Assembly (NCBI GenBank): GCA_900604495.1
Contig: UWOR01000005.1
Coordinates: 191,473 to 255,472 of the forward strand
Length of the DNA stretch: 64,000 nt
Source: Desulfovibrio sp. Marseille-P6017
GTDB lineage: Bacteria; Bacillota_A; Clostridia; Peptostreptococcales; Peptostreptococcaceae
Reading direction: 5' to 3'
Part shown: positions 57,335-64,000 of the stretch, in pieces
Layout of the letters: every line of letters starts with the position of its first letter
Numbering within the stretch: the first letter of the stretch is position 1
Position numbers and translations under genes: made by a program
Notes under the pieces: model-generated
Databases searched by the model: none
What the model was told of the DNA's origin: nothing
Seen by the model: only the letters and a program-made list of their open reading frames with translations

Positions 57335-59113
57335 TTGTCTAGAATTAATTAGTAATTTAATTAAATCACTACCATCTTCATTCAAAGTCGTTATTATACT
57401 TAAATATTCAGTTGCTCTATTTATTGCTAAATATATTTTATTTAAATCCCCCACAAAATCATTTATTTGATAATCTTGTTCTTTATCATTTATAGTTTGA
57501 TTATATAACATCTCTAATTCACAGAAAATTATAGCCTTATACTCTAAATTTTTAATAGAAAATATATTTGATATTGTCACTCCACTTTTTTTACTTAAAT
57601 TGGTAAGAGTATCTTCTGCATAAATATATTCTATTTCTCTTTCTTCTAAAGCCTTTCTTATTAAATATTGGAAGTATATAGTTTTTCCATTTTTCAACCT
57701 TTTTTTATTATATGGATATACTATAGCAATATCAGAATAATCTAATCCTTTTTGTTTTGTAAAATATTCAATTTCCCAAAGTATAGCACTTAATTGCTCA
57801 TCTAAATCACTTACTTTTACTATATCTACTACCTTACCTTCTTTTAGTACAGGATTAGTCCTTGTAAATATTTCTTTATTTAAGTTAGGTCTAAGCACTT
57901 TTATATATTCATTTGAATTTTCTACAAACTTATTTGTAAATTCAATTAGCTCTTTTGATTGCCTATAGTTTTTATCTAATATTATTTCTTGTCCAAATTC
58001 TAAGTTTGTAAAAGCTGGCTTAAATATATTTAAATGATTCGATATATTTAAGCTTTCACAGTAAAATACATTAAATATATATTTTGATTTGTATAAAAAT
58101 TCTCTTATAAACTCTACTTCATTATTAGAGAAACTTTCTACTTCATCTATAAAAATTCCTTTAAACATATTTTTATTTTTTATTATGTTTTTAGCTTGTT
58201 TTATTAAGTTATTAAAAGCTTTTTCATAATCAGTTTTCAACATATTATAATCTACAACTAAATTATATTTCTTAGCTAACTTAAAAATAAATGAACTAAA
58301 TGTGTGTACTTCTAAATTATTATTGTCTTTATAAAGAAGATTCAAACTTTCTATCAATTCATTTCTAAGTTGCTTTGTATAAGTAAATATCAAAAACTTA
58401 TGATGTGGATATACTCTTGCTAATTTTATAGCTCGAGCTAACATAATTGATGTTTTTCCACTTCCTGAACCACCCTTAAATATGGTGTTTCCATAATATA
58501 CTGAAATAGCCTTTTCAATTTGTTCTTTTTCTAACATTGCAGCACTATATTTATATTCATCATTATAAAAAGAAATTTTCTTAAACTTATCATTAATATG
58601 TAGTCTATTATTTAACAAATAATATTCTGGACATATATCTAATAATAATAAATTTAATTCTACTTCATTATTTATTCCTTTTAAATATTTATCAAGGTTA
58701 CTTTTGTCTCCCTTTATTTTCTCTAATTTATTTTTATCTATAATATTATTATTTACAAAATCATCAAATCCACAGCTATCTTCTATTTCTACATAAGGCA
58801 TAATAAATACATAATTATAATTTATATTTTGATTAAATTGATTCATCTTTAATTTCATAGATTCATATTCTTCATTCATAACTTCTAGTAATTCTTCTTC
58901 TAGAATAAAGTATAAATCCTCTGTAGTATCCATAAACTTTATAAATAAAATTTGATTATCTTTTATATAAAGTAAATCTGTATTAATCCCTTTAAAAGGA
59001 GTAACTTTAGGAACTATATTAATATTCTCTTGTATATTTTGGTAAAAGGTTTTTTCAACTTCTTTTAACTTTAATGCATCTAGTTGAGAGTTAATATTTA
59101 CGTATTGGCTCAC
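57332..59113 (-). CDS. SF1A helicase, UvrD/Rep-like, with extra N-terminal domain
   Basis: A 593-residue DNA helicase-like protein. Residues 1-190 form a domain lacking helicase motifs, possibly a NERD-like or uncharacterised binding domain. Walker A is FKGGSGSGKTSIML near residue 215, motif Ia is LIFTYTKQLRNELI, and Walker B is GIFIDEVESFSNNEV near residue 310. The QxxR motif appears as ILDKNYRQSKELI, and the C-terminal motif V/VI stretch is YKAIIFCELEML ... YLAINRATEYLSIIT. At about 400 helicase residues it is compact, so it could be a translocase rather than a full helicase. The start is GTG with AGGGGGA. No partner nuclease is adjacent. Confidence 0.8.
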   Translation of the reverse strand: MSQYVNINSQLDALKLKEVEKTFYQNIQENINIVPKVTPFKGINTDLLYIKDNQILFIKFMDTTEDLYFILEEELLEVMNEEYESMKLKMNQFNQNINYNYVFIMPYVEIEDSCGFDDFVNNNIIDKNKLEKIKGDKSNLDKYLKGINNEVELNLLLLDICPEYYLLNNRLHINDKFKKISFYNDEYKYSAAMLEKEQIEKAISVYYGNTIFKGGSGSGKTSIMLARAIKLARVYPHHKFLIFTYTKQLRNELIESLNLLYKDNNNLEVHTFSSFIFKLAKKYNLVVDYNMLKTDYEKAFNNLIKQAKNIIKNKNMFKGIFIDEVESFSNNEVEFIREFLYKSKYIFNVFYCESLNISNHLNIFKPAFTNLEFGQEIILDKNYRQSKELIEFTNKFVENSNEYIKVLRPNLNKEIFTRTNPVLKEGKVVDIVKVSDLDEQLSAILWEIEYFTKQKGLDYSDIAIVYPYNKKRLKNGKTIYFQYLIRKALEEREIEYIYAEDTLTNLSKKSGVTISNIFSIKNLEYKAIIFCELEMLYNQTINDKEQDYQINDFVGDLNKIYLAINRATEYLSIITTLNEDGSDLIKLLINSRQ

Positions 59114-59216
59114 ATTGATTCCCCCTTTATTTTATAATAAAATTATATCATTTTAATCTAATTTTTGCCATATTCCTTATTCATAAAATTAACTTAAGTC
59201 AATTCTCAACAATTAT

Positions 59217-59247
59217 AAAAATAGAGGAAGTAATATACTTCCCCCTT
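59217..59247 (-). terminator. Terminator of the 59.3 kb hypothetical
   Basis: Minus strand AGGGGGAAG / CTTCCTCT hairpin followed by T5. Confidence 0.7.
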
Positions 59248-59250
59248 ATT

Positions 59251-59535
59251 TTATAATTTATAATTTTGTTCTATCCATACATGCATTGCTCTTCTTACTT
59301 GATTTTCTTTAACTTCATCAAACATAGTTCCTTCATTAGTTGTATATGTTTGAACTAAGTTTTCCACATTTGGCGGATATGCTAAAAAGTGGCCATCTTT
59401 ATTTTCAAATCCAACACTTATTATATCGTATTGATCTCCATGTTCATTTAATACTACTCCATATTCTACTTCTTTTGCATTACCATTTGATTTTACTAAT
59501 TTCACATACTGATTTTTTGCTAATTTGTTTAACAT
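59251..59535 (-). CDS. Small beta-rich hypothetical protein
   Basis: A 94-residue protein starting at MLNKLAKNQYVKLVKSNG (second ATG, with AAGGGATGA upstream). Predicted strands KEVEYGVVLNEHGDQYDIIS and DGHFLAYPPNVENLVQTYTT, then an amphipathic C-terminal helix (ENQVRRAMHVWIEQ). No metal or nucleotide motif; family not recognised. Confidence 0.55.
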   Translation of the reverse strand: MLNKLAKNQYVKLVKSNGNAKEVEYGVVLNEHGDQYDIISVGFENKDGHFLAYPPNVENLVQTYTTNEGTMFDEVKENQVRRAMHVWIEQNYKL

Positions 59536-59708
59536 AAAAAAGTCATCCCTTCTCTTAGTTTTTATTATTATTACCATTTTATATTGCTAATATGATAATC
59601 TCCTAATAATGAATTCTATATTTACCAAAAATAAATTAAATGTAATACTATAATTTTCTTATTTTTTCACATAATAAATTGTGATTAAAGAATTAGGAGG
59701 TAAATAAT

Positions 59709-60008
59709 ATGTCAAATTTAAATTGTTCCGCAACTAATTGTGGATATAATAATTCTGGTAATTGCTATGCTGGTAAAATAAATGTAGATGGTAAAAGTGC
59801 AACAACTACATCAAATACTTATTGTTCAACATTTGTAAGTGGTCATAATTCTTCTTTTACTAACTCAACTAATTGTAACTGCACTAAACCAGATGATATA
59901 AAATGTGATGCAGTTAACTGTACTTATAATGATAATAAATATTGTAAGGCTGAATCAGTTAAAATTAATGCACATGATGCAAGCTGTGAAACTTTTATGC
60001 CTAGATAA
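59709..60008 (+). CDS. DUF1540 protein, two tandem copies
   Basis: A 99-residue protein with two DUF1540 modules (about residues 4-50 and 63-98). Each follows the pattern C-x4-C-x(n)-C with a later conserved C. The first is LNCSATNCGYNNSGNCYAGK, and the second KCDAVNCTYNDNKYCKAE. The cysteines suggest a small zinc- or disulfide-stabilised unit. The family is common in spore-forming Clostridia, role unknown. AGGAGGT ribosome site. Confidence 0.85.
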   Translation: MSNLNCSATNCGYNNSGNCYAGKINVDGKSATTTSNTYCSTFVSGHNSSFTNSTNCNCTKPDDIKCDAVNCTYNDNKYCKAESVKINAHDASCETFMPR

Positions 60009-60056
60009 AGAAAAAGTCTAACTCTAAATTAAAGAGTTAGACTTTTTCTTTATCTT
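60007..60056. terminator. Bidirectional terminator
   Basis: AAAGAAAAAGTCTAACTCT / AGAGTTAGACTTTTTCTTT hairpin. Confidence 0.85.
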
Positions 60057-60974
60057 TTAATTTAAAAATGCCTCAACAATTACACCTTCTGCTTCTTCTT
60101 CATCCATTCCAAAAGTTTGTAATTTTATAAGCTGCTCATTATTTATTCTACCTATAGCTGCCTCATGTACCATCTGTGCATCAGTATGATTTGCAGCTAT
60201 TTCAGGTACAGATCTTACCTTAGCTTGATCCATTATTATAGAATCACATTGTACATGTGCCTTACATTTATCATTCCCAACAACTGCTGGATGGAATATT
60301 TGTTGTGAATTATTTTTTGCTACAGATCTAGATATTACTTGAACAGTTGCATCTTCTCCATTTAAATATACTGTCATATTTGATTCTGCAATCTGATTAT
60401 CATGCGTCATCAGCTTTTCTATTACTACTAATTTTGCTCCTTTTGCAAGATTTGCAGTTGTTTCTCTTATAGTGGAATTTACACCTGCAATTTGTACCAT
60501 TTCCATTTCACAGTAAGAGTTTTCTTCCATATTAACTATAGTTGTTGGATTTAATACTCTTTCTCCATCTCCTTTTCCTTCTCCATAATGTTTCTCGACA
60601 TACTTAAGCTTTGCATCTTTTTTTATATTAAAAGTATGAACACCATCATGTTGACTTTTAGCATGTCCATCATTATGAATTCCACAACCTGCAATGATTA
60701 GTATGTCTGAGTTTTGCCCTATTTCAAAATCATTATATACTAAATCATTTAAACCTGACTCAGTTATGACTACAGGAATATGAACACTCTCGTGTTTCGT
60801 ATTTTCCTTTACAATTATATCTATACCTGGCTTATCTTCTTTTGGAATAATATTTATATTTTCTGTACAGTGTCTTTGCACTCCCTTACCATTACTTCTT
60901 ATATTAAAAGCACCAGTTGGTGTATCTGATATATCTGCAATAGTTTTTAATAGATCTTTAGTATCTTGATTCAT
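60057..60974 (-). CDS. SufB/SufD-like Fe-S scaffold component (short form)
   Basis: A 305-residue SufBD-domain protein, notably shorter than E. coli SufB (about 495) or SufD (about 423). It is dominated by parallel beta strands: QRHCTENINIIPKEDKPGID, AGCGIHNDGHAKSQHDGVHT, HYGEGKGDGERVLNPTTIV, and a C-terminal block AHVQCDSIIMDQAKVRSVPE with HEAAIGRINNEQLIKLQT. That last block matches the SufB/D C-terminal signature. Cysteines are few (Cys in QRHCTEN, AGCG, AHVQC). Its start, at the ATG after GAGAGGTGG, overlaps sufC by 17 bases, so the pair is translationally coupled. Confidence 0.82.
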   Translation of the reverse strand: MNQDTKDLLKTIADISDTPTGAFNIRSNGKGVQRHCTENINIIPKEDKPGIDIIVKENTKHESVHIPVVITESGLNDLVYNDFEIGQNSDILIIAGCGIHNDGHAKSQHDGVHTFNIKKDAKLKYVEKHYGEGKGDGERVLNPTTIVNMEENSYCEMEMVQIAGVNSTIRETTANLAKGAKLVVIEKLMTHDNQIAESNMTVYLNGEDATVQVISRSVAKNNSQQIFHPAVVGNDKCKAHVQCDSIIMDQAKVRSVPEIAANHTDAQMVHEAAIGRINNEQLIKLQTFGMDEEEAEGVIVEAFLN

Positions 60975-61710
60975 GAGTAATTGCCACCTCTCTTCCCTTG
61001 CAACCACATTGTCTATTTATATCAACTTCTAATAAGGGTAGTATATCTTCTTTTGTTCCATTATGTTGTATTCTTCCATCTCCAATGACTATAATTTTAT
61101 CAGCTAAATTTATAATTCTTTCTTGATGTGAAATTATAATTATTCCTTGATTTTTATTTTCACTAAACCCTTCAAAAGTATCTACTAGCATAGAAAAGCT
61201 CCATAAATCTATACCTGCTTCTGGTTCATCATATATTGAAAGCTTAGGATTTCTAGCCATAAGCGAAGCTATCTCTATTCTTTTAAGCTCTCCTCCAGAT
61301 AAAGATGAATCTATTTCCCTATTTATATACTCCTTAGGACATAATCCTACTGATGATAAGTATTGACAACATCTTTCTTCTTCTATATTTTGTGACGCTG
61401 CAAGCTTTAAAAGCTTTTTGACAGTAACCCCTTTAAATTTTGGTGGTTGTTGAAATGCATATCCAATTCCAAGTTTTGCACGATCTGTTATGCTCCTATT
61501 AGTTATATCAATTTCATTAAATAATATTTGTCCACTACTTGGCTTTTCTATTCCCATTATAAGCTTAGCCAGTGTTGATTTTCCTCCACCGTTAGGACCT
61601 GTTATAACTACTATTTCTCCATCTTTAACAGAAAAACTGATATTATCAACTATTTCTGTCTTACCTTCATTGTTCTCAATCTTAAAAGATACGTTTTTAA
61701 GTTCAAGCAT
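60958..61710 (-). CDS. SufC-like ABC ATPase
   Basis: Cytosolic ATPase driving Fe-S assembly with SufB/D. Walker A GPNGGGKSTLAKL (residues 38-50), Q-loop GYAFQQPPKFKGVTV, signature SLSGGELKRIEIA near residue 140, Walker B LSIYDEPEAGIDLWS, and H-loop IISHQERIINL. The Walker B end EPEAGID differs from the usual SufC DEIDSGLDID, a trait of the minimal SUF (SMS-type) relatives. The gene overlaps the SufB-like gene by 17 bases. No sufS, sufU or sufA is next to it. Confidence 0.85.
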   Translation of the reverse strand: MLELKNVSFKIENNEGKTEIVDNISFSVKDGEIVVITGPNGGGKSTLAKLIMGIEKPSSGQILFNEIDITNRSITDRAKLGIGYAFQQPPKFKGVTVKKLLKLAASQNIEEERCCQYLSSVGLCPKEYINREIDSSLSGGELKRIEIASLMARNPKLSIYDEPEAGIDLWSFSMLVDTFEGFSENKNQGIIIISHQERIINLADKIIVIGDGRIQHNGTKEDILPLLEVDINRQCGCKGREVAITHESRY

Positions 61711-61865
61711 ATTAACCCCTCTCTTCTGCTTTTAAAATAAGTTCTCTAATAATAATTATAGTATTTTACTGTTATTTTGACATTACTATTTTCTAGAATA
61801 TAATTTACATTTTATTTGATAAATAAATATTTTTATTCTTATTTTAAATGGTATATTTTAATAGT

Positions 61866-61898
61866 AAAAAGATGTGCTTAAATTAAGCACATCTTTTA
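61866..61898 (-). terminator. Terminator of the DUF2156 gene
   Basis: AAAAGATGTGCTTA / TAAGCACATCTTTT perfect hairpin with T-rich flank. Confidence 0.85.
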
Positions 61899-61956
61899 TT
61901 TTTATATTTATTATTTCCAAGTCTATCCTAATTATTACAATTTATGTTTAGTATAT

Positions 61957-62862
61957 TTATATGATTTTAGTTATATACTTTTCTATAAATCTACACGGAT
62001 GATAAGACATCCTTGTTTCTCTAATATTCGCTATTCCCATATCATCTTCTCTATTTACAAAACCTTCATTATCAAATTCATTTATTAAGAACTGCTGATT
62101 TATAAACGTATAAAGACCTCTTATATTAGTATTAGCTTTTTCTGTATGAATTAATACCATATCATTATTTAATTTTTCACCAATTGTAAATGCTTGCAAA
62201 GTTTCATCTATATAAATACCTGCTATTTTTAATATATCTTTTAACTTATCATAATTATATAAAATATCTTTTACCCCCATAAATTCATATTTCATTTTAA
62301 TATCAAATTCATCTTTAAACTGTTTATTTATATACCATAATTTCATAAAATTTAAACATTCCTTAAAATCTTCATTTTTAAGAAGCTTATATTCATATCT
62401 TCCACTATATTCTTTCACAAAACTATTTATATGATTTCTCTTTTTTCTATTTCCTCTTCCTTTTAACTCCTTCAAATCCTTTGCATAGTATATATAATCA
62501 AATGAATCTCTATCTTCATTAAATTTAAATTGTCCTTTATATTTATCCTGTAAATATAAAACTTCACTTTTACTTATACCCTTTAAATATATACTTCTAT
62601 TTTCATATTTAAAATAATCTAATACAAAATCAACTGCCTTATAAATACTATCTAACATTGCTAACACATATATATCTAGTTCATTACTTTCATGTTCTTC
62701 GAGTATTAGCAAAAAATCTTCATCAGTATAATACTTTGTATTATATGCATATTTCCACATATACAATGTAGTAAAGTTAAAATCACAAGAGTCTCTATTT
62801 GATTTTAAAGTAAACTTATCAATTTCTTGCTTAGAGTCTATACTAATGTCTTTAAATATCAT
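61957..62862 (-). CDS. DUF2156 protein (LPG-synthase C-domain / GNAT-like fold)
   Basis: A 301-residue protein related to the C-terminal domain of phosphatidylglycerol lysyltransferase. SCDFNFTTLYMWKYAYNTKY is the DUF2156 entry motif (about residues 24-43). GRGNRKKRNHINSFVKEY is the basic substrate-RNA loop. The C-terminal NREDDMGIANIRETRMSYHP (about 274-293) is the conserved family end. There is no membrane domain, so it is a stand-alone cytosolic form. Amino-acyl transfer is possible but unproven. The start ATG has AAGGAGC upstream. Confidence 0.8.
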   Translation of the reverse strand: MIFKDISIDSKQEIDKFTLKSNRDSCDFNFTTLYMWKYAYNTKYYTDEDFLLILEEHESNELDIYVLAMLDSIYKAVDFVLDYFKYENRSIYLKGISKSEVLYLQDKYKGQFKFNEDRDSFDYIYYAKDLKELKGRGNRKKRNHINSFVKEYSGRYEYKLLKNEDFKECLNFMKLWYINKQFKDEFDIKMKYEFMGVKDILYNYDKLKDILKIAGIYIDETLQAFTIGEKLNNDMVLIHTEKANTNIRGLYTFINQQFLINEFDNEGFVNREDDMGIANIRETRMSYHPCRFIEKYITKII

Positions 62863-62887
62863 AATCTGCTCCTTAAGTTGCATATAT

Positions 62888-64000
62888 TTACTTGAATCTC
62901 TCCCAGTATACCTTATCTTCTGATTGTACAGATTTAAAGTTTTCTCTTATAACTCTACAAATATAATATGCCTTTTCTCTTATTATGGGATAACTTAATT
63001 CACTAGGTATTTCATCTCCATCATAAAATAATAATTTAAATATTTCTGCCATATCTTCATTAGGATAAGTTTTAGAATATGTATTTATAAAACAAATACC
63101 TTCACTTGAATCACTATCAACCACTGTATTAGAATAATCATTTTCATATCCAATATAAGAGTAATTATACTTAGCATCATTAATTAAAAAATTATTCCAT
63201 GATTGAAAATCATCACTATATTTACTTATCCTATTATCAATAATGTGCATTAACTCATGTTGCATATTATATTTTATATTAAACATAGATTGTTCTCCAT
63301 CTAATACAATGCAGTTTCTCTTTAAATCATTATCACTATATGCATAACCTACTGGACTACTTATTGCATCATCTGCATTAGAACTTAACTTTCCAGTTAT
63401 ATATATATTGACTCCTGTCAATGAATTTTCATCAATTTCACTGCAAAGTTCATCTATAAATCCTCTTGGAAGCTTTGATAAAACATCATCTATTCCCCTT
63501 AATGCTCCTATTATATTATCTTCATTTTTTAACACCTCTCCTGTAAAATCTGGAAAATTCCCTATTGCATCCTCCTTTATAAATATATCTACATTATACT
63601 TTTCATTCATACTTTTTACTAATTCTTCTGCATCATTATAATTACTTACTTTCTTTTCTAATGTATTTAAATTTTTCATATCTATAAGTAAAAATTGTGT
63701 ATTTGCTATATCAATATCACATTCTTGATATTCATTTAAACCTATTATAGCAACGTCTTTATTGTCAGAGAATGCTCCGAATTTATAAGTATACTCTGAT
63801 TCTGTAAATAATTTTTCTTTATATATTAAATCACCATCTTCAATGGAATATATCCTGTAATTTTCTTTATCTAGATTATTATTTTCATATTCATATGTCA
63901 TTATAAAATTACTATCTGCAAATAGTATCATTTCCTTATCGCTAGGATTTTCTAAGCTAATAGAATACATATATTCTTTATCTTTTGATGAATATATATC
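62888..64000 (-). CDS. Partial protein with zincin HELMH motif (N-terminus beyond window)
   Basis: The frame is open to the right edge (DIYSSKDKEY precedes the first Met), so the N-terminus is cut off. Visible: a beta-rich N-terminal part (SISLENPSDKEMILFADSNF, LIYKEKLFTESEYTYKFGAF), then a helical stretch, and the metalloprotease-like NMQHELMHIIDNR (HELMH) with a downstream Glu in NTYSKTYPNEDMAEIFKLLF, matching HExxH plus a Glu third ligand. Probably a secreted or lipoprotein zincin of unknown substrate; a signal peptide, if any, is off the window. It lies 25 bases upstream of the DUF2156 gene. Confidence 0.7.
   Translation of the reverse strand, partial: DIYSSKDKEYMYSISLENPSDKEMILFADSNFIMTYEYENNNLDKENYRIYSIEDGDLIYKEKLFTESEYTYKFGAFSDNKDVAIIGLNEYQECDIDIANTQFLLIDMKNLNTLEKKVSNYNDAEELVKSMNEKYNVDIFIKEDAIGNFPDFTGEVLKNEDNIIGALRGIDDVLSKLPRGFIDELCSEIDENSLTGVNIYITGKLSSNADDAISSPVGYAYSDNDLKRNCIVLDGEQSMFNIKYNMQHELMHIIDNRISKYSDDFQSWNNFLINDAKYNYSYIGYENDYSNTVVDSDSSEGICFINTYSKTYPNEDMAEIFKLLFYDGDEIPSELSYPIIREKAYYICRVIRENFKSVQSEDKVYWERFK

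Overview
The window is AT-rich DNA from a spore-forming, anaerobic, low-GC Gram-positive bacterium of class Clostridia. The pointers are A/T-ending codons, strong AGGAGG ribosome sites, a T-box leader, a GerMN lipoprotein, a cysteine-rich coat-like protein, several M15/M23/S66 wall enzymes and a two-gene minimal SUF system. The gene set resembles Peptostreptococcaceae, but no rRNA or tRNA gene is present to fix the genus. I see no CRISPR array, insertion sequence, prophage or plasmid origin; most of this is chromosomal core and niche metabolism.

Layout. 0.1-5 kb: M15 peptidase lipoprotein, ABC-F ATPase, GerMN lipoprotein, Sel1-repeat protein. 5.2-10.9 kb: a T-box-controlled YjiH-family permease, a nicotinamidase-like hydrolase, an LD-carboxypeptidase (S66) divergent from a D-aminopeptidase (M55), and a YrvL-like membrane protein. 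10.9-20 kb: Gfo/Idh/MocA oxidoreductase, RidA, glycerol kinase, a long imperfect palindrome, small membrane proteins, a parvulin foldase, a CBS-domain protein, cold-shock protein and an Amidase_6 protein. 20-32.4 kb: pyridoxal kinase, a frameshifted YlbF-type gene, the znuA-znuC-znuB metal importer, a Cys-rich coat-like protein, an M42 peptidase beside a wrecked second YjiH copy, an MGDG-synthase-type glycosyltransferase, and an M23 peptidase frameshifted at its catalytic HxH. 32.5-44.3 kb: glutamine synthetase, a DEDDh exonuclease, a sucrose regulon (scrR, scrA, scrB-scrK-IIA), a siroheme/Fe-S reductase-like protein, a VanY-type carboxypeptidase and exonuclease III. 44.5-64 kb: GalT-like transferase, aminotransferase, MarR regulator, YjeM-type permease, DUF1904 protein, purB, a MATE exporter split by an in-frame stop, a YfcC-family permease, a cysteine-free ArsD-like protein, a degenerate tyrosine recombinase, uppP, an SF1 helicase, a DUF1540 protein, sufC-sufB-like genes, a DUF2156 protein and an edge-truncated zincin-like protein.

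How the genes work together. The sucrose block is the best-resolved unit. ScrA imports and phosphorylates sucrose using the separately encoded IIA, ScrB hydrolyses sucrose-6-phosphate, and ScrK phosphorylates the fructose. Matching GGGAACG-type operators lie just downstream of two sigma-A promoters, and a cre-like site overlaps the -35 of scrB. The zinc importer, the minimal SUF pair and the LdcA/DppA pair are the other coherent units.

Four genes carry inactivating lesions: the 28-29.3 kb permease (several stops and frameshifts), the M23 peptidase and YlbF-type gene (one base each), and the MATE exporter (one in-frame UAA). The single-base cases sit at homopolymers and could be sequencing errors; the permease is a genuine pseudogene. 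I did not find one large undescribed system. The most unusual items are the Cys-less ArsD-like protein, the recombinase lacking its first catalytic arginine, the 12.7 kb palindrome, the T-box permease and the Cys-rich coat-like protein.
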